Positions 18,316-28,594 are shown, numbered from the stretch's first letter. The stretch is DNA of 52,298 bases from Bacteroidales bacterium (GCA_003552075.1 PUOJ01000050.1:1-52298); one strand, 5' to 3'. Notes: a model not told the origin generated them from the letters alone. Numbers and translations: made by a program.

Positions 18316-19752
18316 TTAATCACGTAAGGTAATGGGGTTTCCTATGTAGAAGTCCAGGATCTGCACCCTGAAGACGTATTCGTATTTGGCCTGCAAAAGC
18401 TCCGACTGGGCTGTGGTGAGCCGGTTTTTCGCATCGTTGTACTCCAGGGTGTTGACCATGCCCACATTGAAGCGTTGCTCGGTGTACCGGAAGGACTCTT
18501 CCAGGGCCTCCACGTTTTTTTCGCTCGCCTTGTAGCGTTGAAGCGCGGCATGCGCATCCTGGTGCGCCTGTTCAATGGTTTTATAGAGTTCGTCACGCAC
18601 GATCTGCCTTTGCAGGCGGGCATTTTCCAGCGATATTGTCCTCTGGCTGATGTTGCTGCGCACCTGGAAGTTATTGAAAATGGGGATTTGCAGGTTTAAC
18701 CCGACGCTGCGGTTGAGGTTTTCGTCAATCTGGTCCATGAAGGGAATCACCTGAGATTCGTAATCAAAGGTGGGCGCAAACACGGCTTCACCAGACGCAG
18801 TCTGTCCGATTTGTTGCGGGTCGGTTTCGATCACCTCAGCGATCTCCAGGCGTGCTTCAGAATACCCGGTGCCCACGCTGCCGCTGAGTGACAGGGAGGG
18901 GTAGCGTCCGCCCCTGGCGATTTCCAATCCTTTTTCGGCGCTGGCTACCTGCATGTCGGCCGACCGGATGTCGGGCTGTATACGCACGGCAGTTTCGTAG
19001 AGCTGCAAGGGGGAATAGTCTACCGTTTCACTGGGTGCAATGCCGATGTCGGGCACTTCAATGGCAAACTCGATGTCTTCACGCAAGTCAAGCAATTGCA
19101 TCAGGTCAAGATAAGCCAGGCGCAATTGGTTTTCGGCATCCACCAGCTGCAGCTCTTCCGAAGCCATCTGCGCTTCGATGTTTAGCAGGCTGCCCCGTGC
19201 CAGGGTGCCGGCATCCACCAGCTTGGCGGTACGCTCCACTTGTTGCCTGGTGATGTCCAGCTGGTTGGCGGCCACCTCCACCAGCTCTTTGCTGAAGAGG
19301 ATCTGCAGATAGGCAGAGGCCACGGCCAGGGAAATGTCGTTTTCCATGGACTCCACATCATAGCGACTGGCCTCCAAGCTATAACGATCCTGTTCGATCA
19401 GGTTACGTATCCGGAAGCCATCAAAGAGGGTCACGCCGGTGCTCATGCTGAAATTGTTGGTTTGCACACGTTCAGTGACAAACTCATTGGTGATCGGGTC
19501 CAGCGTACGACCCCAGTTGTACCGGTGGGTAGCATTTGCGTTTAGTGACGGGTAGCGGTTGGCCCGGCTCTGGCGCAGGTTTTCTTCCGCTACGTCGACG
19601 CCAAGCCGCTGCTGCTGGATGCGCAGGTTGTTCTCTTTGGCGTGGTTTACGCAGTCTTCCAGGGTCCAGACCTCAGCCTGCTGCGCGGTCAATGCCAGGG
19701 GCAGCAAGAAGGTCAAGAAGACAGTGAGGATTAGGATGTTGGATCTTTTCAT
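18316..19752 (-). CDS. TolC family outer membrane efflux protein
   Basis: Signal peptide then WTLEDCVNHAKENNLRIQQQRL; repeated OEP helices; start at MKRSNIL. Confidence 0.92.
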   Translation of the reverse strand: MKRSNILILTVFLTFLLPLALTAQQAEVWTLEDCVNHAKENNLRIQQQRLGVDVAEENLRQSRANRYPSLNANATHRYNWGRTLDPITNEFVTERVQTNNFSMSTGVTLFDGFRIRNLIEQDRYSLEASRYDVESMENDISLAVASAYLQILFSKELVEVAANQLDITRQQVERTAKLVDAGTLARGSLLNIEAQMASEELQLVDAENQLRLAYLDLMQLLDLREDIEFAIEVPDIGIAPSETVDYSPLQLYETAVRIQPDIRSADMQVASAEKGLEIARGGRYPSLSLSGSVGTGYSEARLEIAEVIETDPQQIGQTASGEAVFAPTFDYESQVIPFMDQIDENLNRSVGLNLQIPIFNNFQVRSNISQRTISLENARLQRQIVRDELYKTIEQAHQDAHAALQRYKASEKNVEALEESFRYTEQRFNVGMVNTLEYNDAKNRLTTAQSELLQAKYEYVFRVQILDFYIGNPITLRD

Positions 19753-20010
19753 AGGTGTATAATGTCGAAAGGTCTTAAGGGCCAAAGGTCATGGGCGCTT
19801 TATTTTGCTCTTATAGTGTGAAATAGCAACATGGGCGGGCTGGGCTACCACAACAAAACACAAAAGTAACAAAGAATTGCCGATTCCTGATTAAGTGAAC
19901 CATAAATTCATCTCTTTTGTTTATCTTTAGTGGACATAAAGATTCATATAGACAAACCGGCCCCAGGCTTCGACTTTATCCGCAGCACGATTGTCGCTTC
20001 TGGGCTATTT

Positions 20011-20050
20011 GACCTTTCGACATTCAGACATTTTGACCTTTAGACTTTTT
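20011..20050 (+). repeat. Family A word repeat immediately upstream of a gene start
   Basis: gacctttcgacattcagacattttgacctttagacttttt. Confidence 0.75.
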
Positions 20051-20054
20051 TCCC

Positions 20055-20933
20055 ATGAAAATTGCAATCAGTGGCACAACTGGGTTTTTGGGCGGCAAGG
20101 CTGCCAATTTGTTTCAACTGCAGGGACACGAGGTGATGGCCCTTACGCGGGCACATTTTCGAAAGGACGCGGCGGTGCTGGCAGACCTTTTGCACGACGT
20201 GGATGTGATCATTCATCTGGCGGGGGCCCCGATCATCAAGCGCTGGACGAAAAAGCACATGCGCAGGATTTACGACAGCAGGATACTGACCACCGCCAAG
20301 CTGACAGATGCCATGCACTTGATGGCCATCCCGCCGCATACGTTCATCTCCGCATCAGCCGTGGGGATCTACCCGGAAGCGGGGGTCCATGATGAGCGCA
20401 GCAAGGCGGTGGCCGACAATTTCCTGGGCAAGGTATGCCGCGACTGGGAAGAAGCGGCTTCGAATGTTCCTGCGGGCTGCCGGCCGGTAATGTTGCGCTT
20501 TGGCATCGTATTGGGCAAGGATGGAGGGGCACTGAAACAGATGGCACCGCCTTTTAAGCTGGGGCTGGGCGGACGGATCGGCAATGGCAGGCAGATGATG
20601 CCCTGGGTCCACGTGGAAGACGCCCTGGCTGCGATCGATTTTGCAAGCACAAAGAAACAGCTTAAAGGTCCGGTAAACGTGTGTGCTCCGGAGGCGGTCG
20701 ACAACAGGCACTTCACCAAAACGCTCGCAAAAAGCCTGAACCGTCCGGCATTTTTCCCGCTTCCAGCCTTCATGCTCAGGCTCGTCTTTGGCAAAGGGGC
20801 CATTGTGCTCACCAGGGGGCAACAGGTCACGCCGGCGCGACTCCAGGAAAACGACTTCAACTTTCGTTTTCCCACACTTGACGATGCCCTTGGAGACATC
20901 TTTGCCGGCTCAGACGGCACCAACAAGGCTTGA
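20055..20933 (+). CDS. TIGR01777-type NAD-dependent epimerase (SDR39U1/YfcH-like)
   Basis: MKIAISGTTGFLG, NLAGAPI-like HLAGAPIIKRW, ISASAVGIYP, LRFGIVLGKDGGAL. Confidence 0.92.
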   Translation: MKIAISGTTGFLGGKAANLFQLQGHEVMALTRAHFRKDAAVLADLLHDVDVIIHLAGAPIIKRWTKKHMRRIYDSRILTTAKLTDAMHLMAIPPHTFISASAVGIYPEAGVHDERSKAVADNFLGKVCRDWEEAASNVPAGCRPVMLRFGIVLGKDGGALKQMAPPFKLGLGGRIGNGRQMMPWVHVEDALAAIDFASTKKQLKGPVNVCAPEAVDNRHFTKTLAKSLNRPAFFPLPAFMLRLVFGKGAIVLTRGQQVTPARLQENDFNFRFPTLDDALGDIFAGSDGTNKA

Positions 20934-21136
20934 ATTGCCCGTATAAACCCTTGAAATGCCCGTATAAGCCCAAGAAACGTGCACAAGCTTGCAGGTGCTT
21001 TGACCAAGTGATCATAAGAGACTGGGAGGCAGTAACAAGGCTGCGGGTTCGCTTGCCACGTGTCCATATGAAACCCCCATGACAAGGTTTTTGACACAGA
21101 GTGGGGTGATTATTGTCATGGGGGGCATTCAGATTA

Positions 21137-21200
21137 AGTGGGCTATTGGCTATTGGCTATTGGCAATAAAGCCAAAAGCTAAAAGCCAACAGCCAATGGC
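21137..21200. repeat. TTGGCTATTGGC word repeat (family C) forming an imperfect hairpin
   Basis: gggctattggctattggctattggcaataaagccaaaagctaaaagccaacagccaatggc. Confidence 0.75.
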
Positions 21201-21688
21201 AGCCCTGCTGAAAACACAAGCGCCAGATAACCAATAAGTTGACCTTTTATAAACAGATGATAAGATGGATCTGGCCCTTCAGCAACAACCTATAGGGAAG
21301 TCTGCATTTTTTTATATCTTTACAGTCTTGTTTTCATGGTTGCAGAGGGAAAACCAACATACGTAACTGTTGCGGTTTTCCCTTTCTTTTTACACGGCCC
21401 TGGCACACCTGTTTTTTTGTTGCTGGCCGACAGCAGTACCCCGCAGCATCATGAAGCCCTGGGCCCCGGTGTCACAGAGGCAGCGCCCATCATGCTGTTC
21501 CGGTTAAGGCGAAGGGGAGCTGTACGGGAAGCGGGTTGCTCCCTGTGCAAAAAAGCGCGTCAGACATGGCCTGGGTTTTCTGGGGGTCTGTTTGGCCACG
21601 ACACGGGAAGGTCAATGTGCGGGCCTGCTAAAACGCAGCGTTGACATGAAAACAGCATGGCTTATACACTACAAAAAACACAGGATTT

Positions 21689-23059
21689 ATGACCAGGGTA
21701 AAGACCGCTTTTTTCTGCAGCAGTTGTGGCGCTCAGTCGCCCAAGTGGATGGGGCGCTGCACCTCTTGTGGCGAATGGAACACCTATGTGGAAGAGGTGC
21801 TACAGAAGGATGCAAAGGGTGGCCGTGCCTCATCGGGCGCTGCGGCACACCGGACCTCATCCCGTCCCACCCTCATCCACGAGGTGAAAAGCGACACGGT
21901 TGCGCGCAGCTTTTCGGGCAGCGGAGAGCTGGACCGGGTCCTGGGCGGCGGCATTGTTCCCGGTGCGCTAATGCTGATCGGCGGGGAGCCCGGCATCGGC
22001 AAGTCCACGCTGATGCTGCAAGTGGCCATGCAGATGAAGGATAAGAAGGTGCTGTACATCTCCGGCGAGGAAAGCGAGATGCAGCTGAGCATGCGGGCCC
22101 GGCGCCTGGGGCACGAACACCCGGCCTGTTATGTGCTCACCGCCACGGACACCGGCAGCATCTTCACCCATGTGGACAGCCTCAAGCCCGACATCGTGGT
22201 GATCGACTCCATCCAGACACTGACCACGCCGCACCTGGACTCTGCTGCCGGAAGCATCTCACAGATCCGGGAATGTGCCGCTGAATTTCAGCGCCACGCC
22301 AAGGAGTCTGGCACCCCGGTCTTTCTCATCGGGCACATCACCAAGGAAGGTGCACTCGCCGGGCCTAAGCTGCTGGAGCATATGGTAGACACGGTCCTGC
22401 AGTTTGAAGGTGACCACAACCACATGTACCGCATCCTGCGGGCCGCCAAAAACCGTTTTGGAAGCACGAGCGAACTGGGCATTTATGAGATGCACGAGAA
22501 AGGTCTGCGCGAAGTGACCAACCCCTCCGAGCTCCTGCTTTCCCAGCGCGAGGATTCCGTGAGCGGGGTGACCATCTCGGCTACCATCGAAGGGATGCGC
22601 CCCATGCTGATCGAAACGCAAGCCCTGGTCAGCTCCGCAGCATACGGCACGCCACAACGCTCTGCTACCGGCTTCGACCTCCGGCGGATGAATATGCTGC
22701 TGGCCGTGCTGGAAAAGCGATGCGGCTTCCGCATTGCCGCAAAGGATGTCTTCCTCAACGTCACCGGTGGACTCAAGGTGGATGATCCGGCCATTGACCT
22801 GGGGGTGATCTGTGCCGTGCTCTCTTCGAATGAAGACATCGCGATCAGCGAGAAGTGCTGCTTTGCCGCAGAGGTAGGGCTTACCGGTGAAATCAGGCCG
22901 GTAACGCGCATCGGACAACGCATCTCAGAGGCTAGCAAGCTTGGCTTCGAAGAAATCTTCATCTCCAAACACAACATGAAAGGCATCCCGGAGCACAACG
23001 ACATCAAGGTTCACCCGGTGACACGCATCGACCAGGTGTTCTCCCACCTGTTTGGATAA
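21689..23059 (+). CDS. radA: DNA repair protein RadA
   Basis: Zn finger CSSCGAQSPKWMGRCTSCGEWNT, Walker A GGEPGIGKSTLML, KNRFGS motif. Confidence 0.96.
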   Translation: MTRVKTAFFCSSCGAQSPKWMGRCTSCGEWNTYVEEVLQKDAKGGRASSGAAAHRTSSRPTLIHEVKSDTVARSFSGSGELDRVLGGGIVPGALMLIGGEPGIGKSTLMLQVAMQMKDKKVLYISGEESEMQLSMRARRLGHEHPACYVLTATDTGSIFTHVDSLKPDIVVIDSIQTLTTPHLDSAAGSISQIRECAAEFQRHAKESGTPVFLIGHITKEGALAGPKLLEHMVDTVLQFEGDHNHMYRILRAAKNRFGSTSELGIYEMHEKGLREVTNPSELLLSQREDSVSGVTISATIEGMRPMLIETQALVSSAAYGTPQRSATGFDLRRMNMLLAVLEKRCGFRIAAKDVFLNVTGGLKVDDPAIDLGVICAVLSSNEDIAISEKCCFAAEVGLTGEIRPVTRIGQRISEASKLGFEEIFISKHNMKGIPEHNDIKVHPVTRIDQVFSHLFG

Positions 23060-23065
23060 CCTAAT

Positions 23066-23158
23066 TTACATGTGTGTATTTCCCTGCAAGGAAAAAGGCT
23101 CGCTTTTTTGGGGCTGCCCCATACATGATGTGTTTCCCTGAAAGGAAAATGCTCGCAT
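23066..23158 (+). repeat. Two-copy hairpin-bearing direct repeat downstream of radA
   Basis: tgtgtatttccctgcaaggaaaaaggctcgctttttt / tgtgtttccctgaaaggaaaatgctcgcatttt. Confidence 0.75.
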
Positions 23159-23403
23159 TTTGAAGCAGTACATCATTAATGGATACCTGGCTAACCTGAA
23201 TTCTTCTACAGGCTAAAAACATCCTGATGGCAGATCGTACAATTACTTGCCACTGTGGCGATACTTCCCCAACTTGTGGCTGCCAGCCACAGCTGCCACG
23301 GCTTTTCTCCTCCCCAAAAGATCATTGAGCAGCTATAAACTGCTGACTATCAAAGGGAAAGTGGCGGATTTGTCGTGGGCGGGTGCTTTCTGGCACAAAT
23401 TTT

Positions 23404-23411
23404 TATCTTTG
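23404..23411 (+). promoter_or_regulatory. Bacteroidota -7 element TATCTTTG five bases before an in-frame ATG (23416)
   Basis: aaatttttTATCTTTGtgtgATGcgaaccc (exact TAnnTTTG). Confidence 0.55.
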
Positions 23412-23415
23412 TGTG

Positions 23416-24084
23416 ATGCGAACCCTAAACTTCAAGCTTATGAGACACACAATGAAATTTATCCCGGTATTGGGACTGTTATTTGTTTTTGCTGCCTGTC
23501 AGCCAGAGGTGCACCACGAGGCAGAGGTGGTTGACCCTATACATGTGGCCGTGCTCACAGGAGAGGGCTTCCACGATGGTGAGGCCTACATGCCCATTGG
23601 CTACCTTGTAAATCGTGGTGCTGTGGTGACCGTGATCGGATCCGAGACCGGTCTGGTAACCGCATACAATAGCGACTTCACCATTCAAGTCGAAAAAACC
23701 GTGGATGAGGTGGCTGTGGACGACTTTGACGCTTTGATTCTCCCTGGTGGACAGGCACCATCCGCCCTGCGTGAGCACGAGTCGGTGGTAAACTTTGCCC
23801 GTGACTTTTTTGATTCGGGCAAAACGGTGGCGGCCATCTGCCACGGACCGCAGATCCTGATCACGGCGGGCGTGATGGACGGACTGAATGCCACTGGTTT
23901 TGGTGGCATCCAGGAGGAAATGGAAGAAGCCGGAGTGAACTACCAGGATGAATCGGTGGTGATTCACGACAACCTGATCACTTCCCGCACTCCTCCGGAC
24001 CTGTATGATTTCTCCCTTGCGATCGAACAGGCCATCATGCTGGAGCCCACAATTGAAGACATTCCGGAGCAGCCTGGGGTTTAA
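23416..24084 (+). CDS. DJ-1/PfpI family lipoprotein
   Basis: Lipobox FVFAAC; HVAVLTGEGFHDGEAYMPIGYLVNRGAVVTVIG; nucleophile elbow AAICHGPQILI; start could also be 23452. Confidence 0.85.
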   Translation: MRTLNFKLMRHTMKFIPVLGLLFVFAACQPEVHHEAEVVDPIHVAVLTGEGFHDGEAYMPIGYLVNRGAVVTVIGSETGLVTAYNSDFTIQVEKTVDEVAVDDFDALILPGGQAPSALREHESVVNFARDFFDSGKTVAAICHGPQILITAGVMDGLNATGFGGIQEEMEEAGVNYQDESVVIHDNLITSRTPPDLYDFSLAIEQAIMLEPTIEDIPEQPGV

Positions 24085-24242
24085 TTGACGCACATTCCCG
24101 GCCCCGGCAGGCTTGTCAAAACAGGCAGGCTGCCGCCGGGAGTGGCCATCTTATAAACCCTCTGTTCTATCTTTTTCGATGACAACCCTGGTCCTGGCCA
24201 ATGATGCAGGTGCAGGTGTCATCGGTTAAAACGGTTATTGAC

Positions 24243-25388
24243 ATGCCATTAATGACGAGAAAGATTTTTCACGAACTTGCTGAAGTAAAACAACACCCTT
24301 GTGTTTCCATTTATATCCCCACCGAGCGCGTGGGTGAAAACAAAAAGGCCTGGATCCGTTTCAAGAACCTGGTGCAGGAAACAAGAAATGAGCTGCACGA
24401 GCGGGGCATGCAGGGGCAAAAGATTCTGGAGTTTACACAACCGCTGGATATGCTTCTTGATGATTCAGAGGTGTGGCGACACATGTCCGACGGGCTGGCC
24501 GTATTTCTCAGTCCGGGAAAGTTCGCCTATTCCACCTTCCCTATTCGCTTCAAGGATTATGCGGAGGTAAACGCCCACTTTTACCTGTTGCCGCTGATGC
24601 CGGTCTTCAACGGGGACGGTCGTTTTTTCATCCTGGCGCTCAGCCTTAACCAGGTGCGGCTGCTGGAGGGCACCCGGGACCACGTAATTGAGATCCCGGT
24701 TGATGACCTGGTGCCGCAGACCATGGAAGAAACCGTGGGTGCGGACTACGAGCAAAAGTCCATACAGTACCGGACGGGCCAGACCGGTGGCGAGCAGGGA
24801 CTTTACCACGGACAGGGGCGTGGCAAGGACTTTAAAAAGGAGGAGGTGGCCAAGCATCTTCGTGAGGTAGACAGGGGCCTGGCAGGCTTGCTACAGGGCC
24901 ATGACGCGCCCCTCGTGGTGGCCGGCGTGGACTACGTATTTGCGATTTACCGGGATCTGTGTGCATACAACCGCCTGTTTAAGAAGCATATTTCCGGCAA
25001 CCCTGATGAGATGCACATGCAGGAGCTGCACCAGAAGGCCTGGCCGCTGCTGGAGGATTATTTTATGAAGCATCGCCGCGACACGCTCAGGCAATACGAC
25101 TTTCTGGCGAGCAAGGGCCGGACGACCTCCATACTTGCCGACATCGTATTTGCCGCAGACGAAGGCCGGGTGGACTCCCTGTTCGTGGCAAAGGACCAGC
25201 GGGCATATGGTTTGGTGGACAGGGAAAGCCACGCGGTGCAGCTTCAGGAAGAAAAAACGAAGGAAAACCATTGCTTGCTCGACAGGGCAGCGAAGGCCAC
25301 GTTCATGCAGGGAGGCCGGGTTTACCTGCTTGACTGGGAGGAAATGCCGGAAAAAGAATCGGTGGCCACGGCCACCTTGCGGTATTAA
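24243..25388 (+). CDS. baeRF-type (bacterial eRF1-like) domain protein
   Basis: CVSIYIPTERVGENKKAWIRFKNLVQE..., LALSLNQVRLLEG, middle and C-terminal eRF1-like organisation; family recalled from sequence pattern. Confidence 0.6.
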   Translation: MPLMTRKIFHELAEVKQHPCVSIYIPTERVGENKKAWIRFKNLVQETRNELHERGMQGQKILEFTQPLDMLLDDSEVWRHMSDGLAVFLSPGKFAYSTFPIRFKDYAEVNAHFYLLPLMPVFNGDGRFFILALSLNQVRLLEGTRDHVIEIPVDDLVPQTMEETVGADYEQKSIQYRTGQTGGEQGLYHGQGRGKDFKKEEVAKHLREVDRGLAGLLQGHDAPLVVAGVDYVFAIYRDLCAYNRLFKKHISGNPDEMHMQELHQKAWPLLEDYFMKHRRDTLRQYDFLASKGRTTSILADIVFAADEGRVDSLFVAKDQRAYGLVDRESHAVQLQEEKTKENHCLLDRAAKATFMQGGRVYLLDWEEMPEKESVATATLRY

Positions 25389-26734
25389 TCGACCCTGATG
25401 CTGTATTCACGCATTTTGTTGTAAAGGGTCTTCCGGTCGACCTTTAAGAGCTGTGCAGCTTTCGACTTGTTGTAACCGGACTCATTCAGGGCTGTGATGA
25501 TGGCTTCCCTTTCGGCTATCATTGCGGCCTTTTTAAGTGACACTGGCTGTTTCAGCTTGCCCCTGAGGGTTTGTTCAAGGCCGGACTCGTCCGCATGTTG
25601 CAGGATCTCTTCGGGAAGGGTGTCCGCCCGCACATATTCCCCCTGCTCAAGCAACACACAGCGATGCACCACGTTTTCAAGCTCCCGGATATTCCCAGGC
25701 CAGGAATACCGGAGAAAGATGTCCTGTACATCCGCTGCAAACCCCTTCACTTGCTTCCCAAAGTCGTGGTTGGCCTGCTCGCGAAACCGGTCAGCAAAGG
25801 CAAGAATGTCTTCCTTACGCCGGCGCAAGGGGGGCAACATGATCTTAAAACCATTGATGCGGTGGTAGAGATCTTCCCGGAAACTGCCCTCGTGCACGTC
25901 CTTGATCAGGTCATCATTGGTGGCGGAAATGATGCGCACATCCACATCCCTCACCTTGTTATCACCCAGCCGGCTGATTGATTTTTCCTGTATGGTGCGC
26001 AACAGCCTGACCTGGTTCTCGTGTGTCAGGTTTCCGATCTCATCCAGGAAAAGGGTCCCTCCTTCAGCTTCTTCGAAGCACCCGGCCTTGTCCTGGATGG
26101 CGCCGGTAAATGCCCCTTTCACATGCCCGAAAAGCTCGCTGTTTGCAAGTTCGCCTGGCAACGCCCCGCAGTCGAGTGCAAGAAAGGGTTTCTCTTTGCG
26201 CGGACTGCGATAATGTATGGCCCGGGCGATGAATTCCTTGCCCGACCCCGTCTCTCCTTCTATAAGTACACTCAAGTCGGTTGGGGCCACCATGTCCACG
26301 TGCCTCATCACGTTTTGCATGGCAGGGTCTTCTCCCATAATAAAGCGGTGTTCAAAGCTGAGTATGTCTTCGGCCCTGACTTTAATCCCCTTGTTGATGG
26401 TTTTGATGATCACTTCAGGAAGGATGGGTTTCGTAATATAGTCAAAGGCTCCGGCACGGATCATCTTGACGGCCGTGCGGAGATCCGCATAGGCCGTCAA
26501 GATGACAACCGGCAAATGGGGCTCCCTTTTTTTAATGCGCCGGAAAACCTCCATTCCATCCGCATCAGGAAGCCGGTAATCGCAAAACACAAAGTCCACC
26601 CCGCCACGCTTGACCTCCTTGATGCCATTGTTGGCAGTATAAGCCAGACGCACGTGGTATCCATGCTTTTTCAGGAGGGTGTTCAGCTGTTTGCAGACAT
26701 AGGTGTCGTCATCAATGATCAGGATGGTGGACAT
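25385..26734 (-). CDS. Sigma-54-dependent NtrC-family response regulator
   Basis: Receiver IDDDTYVCKQL..DYRLPDADG..LTAYAD; AAA+ GETGSGKE, GAFTGA, GGTLFLDEIG; Fis-type HTH at C-term. Confidence 0.95.
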   Translation of the reverse strand: MSTILIIDDDTYVCKQLNTLLKKHGYHVRLAYTANNGIKEVKRGGVDFVFCDYRLPDADGMEVFRRIKKREPHLPVVILTAYADLRTAVKMIRAGAFDYITKPILPEVIIKTINKGIKVRAEDILSFEHRFIMGEDPAMQNVMRHVDMVAPTDLSVLIEGETGSGKEFIARAIHYRSPRKEKPFLALDCGALPGELANSELFGHVKGAFTGAIQDKAGCFEEAEGGTLFLDEIGNLTHENQVRLLRTIQEKSISRLGDNKVRDVDVRIISATNDDLIKDVHEGSFREDLYHRINGFKIMLPPLRRRKEDILAFADRFREQANHDFGKQVKGFAADVQDIFLRYSWPGNIRELENVVHRCVLLEQGEYVRADTLPEEILQHADESGLEQTLRGKLKQPVSLKKAAMIAEREAIITALNESGYNKSKAAQLLKVDRKTLYNKMREYSIRVD

Positions 26735-27000
26735 GGTTGGTTGTTTTGTGGAAAGAGTTCTACACTTTCAAAGATAGGAAAAAGAATTCAGTACCTGGCC
26801 GCAAACAGTTGTTTAAAAACTGTCCGTTGTCGCATGGGTGATGTACGCAAGCGAACACTTTTGTGGGTGTCAACGAGAAGTCATCCAGGCATAACTTTCT
26901 GTTATTTAGCTTTTTATTGGTTTTGGCACAGTAATGGATATATGTATGGCGAACACGCAAAAGCAAACAAGAACAGAAACCATAAAAAAACTTAAAGTCA

Positions 27001-27323
27001 TGACAACACGCATCCTCATCACCGCAGCCTTGATCATCACCATGGGAGCAGCCCATGCAGCCATGTCAACCTCACTGATCTTCACCACTTCCGATGGGAA
27101 GGAGCTTGTCCAGCCCACCATGCCAGAAGAAACGGAAGAAGTGCTTCCGTTTGAAGTCAGGCAGGAAATGGAAAAATCACAAACCAGCCCGGCCAGCTTC
27201 CAGTTTGACATCACAAGCTATAGCCAGCCAGAAGAAGAAGAGCCGTTGCCTTTTGACCTCCGCACAGAGTTTCTCAGGGCCAGGATGTACCAGGCTGACA
27301 GCCGCATACACATTCGCCGCTAA
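27001..27323 (+). CDS. Small secreted hypothetical protein
   Basis: Signal peptide MTTRILITAALIITMGAAHAA; two PFEVRQE/PFDLRTE repeats. Confidence 0.5.
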
Positions 27324-27341
27324 GCAGACAGCTTGCCACAT

Positions 27342-27357
27342 GCTGCGGTTGCGCAGC
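27342..27357 (+). terminator. Hairpin GCTGCG-GTTG-CGCAGC downstream of small secreted ORF
   Basis: Perfect 6-bp stem, extended imperfectly by flanking CACAT/ACATGG; no U-tract. Confidence 0.3.
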
Positions 27358-27481
27358 ACATGGCTTGCCGCACGCAGCAGTCAATATACACCCCTGCAAA
27401 AATACACGGCATCCACACCGCCACCGGCAAAACCGCCTAAGCCGTAACCGGACCCCGGCAACAAACAACCTTCTAACCCAC

Positions 27482-27510
27482 AAACCCGCCTGTATGAGGC
27501 GGGTTTTTTT
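27482..27510 (+). terminator. Rho-independent terminator
   Basis: AAACCCGCC-TGTATGA-GGCGGGTTT followed by T-run. Confidence 0.85.
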
Positions 27511-27792
27511 GTGCGTCTACTTTTTCCGCCCAAACGCACGCTAGCGCATTTAAAGATTATTTTTGTTCTTTTGTGTGTTTTTTAATGTTGTTTGTCTTAT
27601 TTTTGTGTTCACAAGCGCCCCCTGAGCCAAATCTTGTCATTGGCAAACAAGCGCATGTGCAAATCTGGGTTCATACCGGGTTAACCGCCCAAAGCCGGGG
27701 ATGTGAAAGCGAAAAACGGCATGAAAGAACAGAGTAGCATTTGTGGGAAAGTCCCTCAAATAAGGAGTCAAGGAATAAAAACATACAGTATC

Positions 27793-28452
27793 ATGGAAAA
27801 GTTGAGCAAACTGGTTGCGGTCGTCGTTGGCGCCCTCCTGGCCATGGCTTCCTGTCAGGACGACAAGGTGTTGTCGCCGGAAGCTGAACCTGCTGAAGAG
27901 GCGGTAACCTATGAAATCAAGTTGATCAGGTGGGCAGACAAGCAAGAGCTTGCACTTGCCGGCAGTTTTTTGTCCGAAAAAGTCCCAAACGGAAAAACAG
28001 CATTCCATTTTGGAGAGGACTATGACACGGTAGATGTGGTGGAATACACAAATGTTGAAGGAAAGGGGATTGTCATCACTTATGGCAGCGGAAGCAAAAA
28101 CAGGGATGAATTGTCGCTTATCCTGGCGGCCGACGAAAACAATAAGCTGATTACCTACTACGAACACGAAAGAAGGGACCTGGGGGATACTTATGCTGTA
28201 ACCGTTTACCACGAAGGAATTGCTTGGTTTGCTGCCGAGGTGGACGCTGAGGCTGAGGATGTCATAGATCATATTGTTTTTAATACAAAATCGGGCGGCA
28301 ACAATGAGTCAGAGGGGGTCAGTTTTTCAGAATGCCTGGGTATTGCCATTGGCGCCTGCCTGGATGATTCCCAATGCGCCTTTATGTGCGGAATCATGTG
28401 GAAGTATTGCCTGAGCAGCATTGCGCTGGCCTGCGCCCTGGTGGCCATGTAG
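27793..28452 (+). CDS. Hypothetical lipoprotein with a hydrophobic Cys-rich (bacteriocin-like) C-terminal tail
   Basis: Lipobox LAMASC; C-terminal ECLGIAIGACLDDSQCAFMCGIMWKYCLSSIALACALVAM. Confidence 0.65.
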   Translation: MEKLSKLVAVVVGALLAMASCQDDKVLSPEAEPAEEAVTYEIKLIRWADKQELALAGSFLSEKVPNGKTAFHFGEDYDTVDVVEYTNVEGKGIVITYGSGSKNRDELSLILAADENNKLITYYEHERRDLGDTYAVTVYHEGIAWFAAEVDAEAEDVIDHIVFNTKSGGNNESEGVSFSECLGIAIGACLDDSQCAFMCGIMWKYCLSSIALACALVAM

Positions 28453-28594
28453 TGCCACGCAAACCGAAAGCGGTGGCCAAGCCCGGTCATCATGCTACAC
28501 CCCTGGCAATGGTGACATGGGGCAGTCCCGGAAATGAAGCTGCCTTGCGCACGAAATACGTTGTTTTATGACCATTCACAAAAAAAATTAGCCA

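Noticed and set aside
21336-21644. 102-aa ORF upstream of radA
   Set aside because: Lies in repeat-derived intergenic sequence with a low-complexity translation and no domain.
26924-26939. Possible sigma-54 promoter TGGCACAGTAATGGAT before the small secreted ORF
   Set aside because: The -24 half fits, but the -12 half lacks the essential GC (TGGA instead of TTGC), despite the adjacent NtrC-like regulator.
26021-26995. 324-aa plus-strand ORF over the NtrC-like regulator
   Set aside because: Shadow ORF with no domain; the opposite frame has clear response-regulator and AAA+ motifs.
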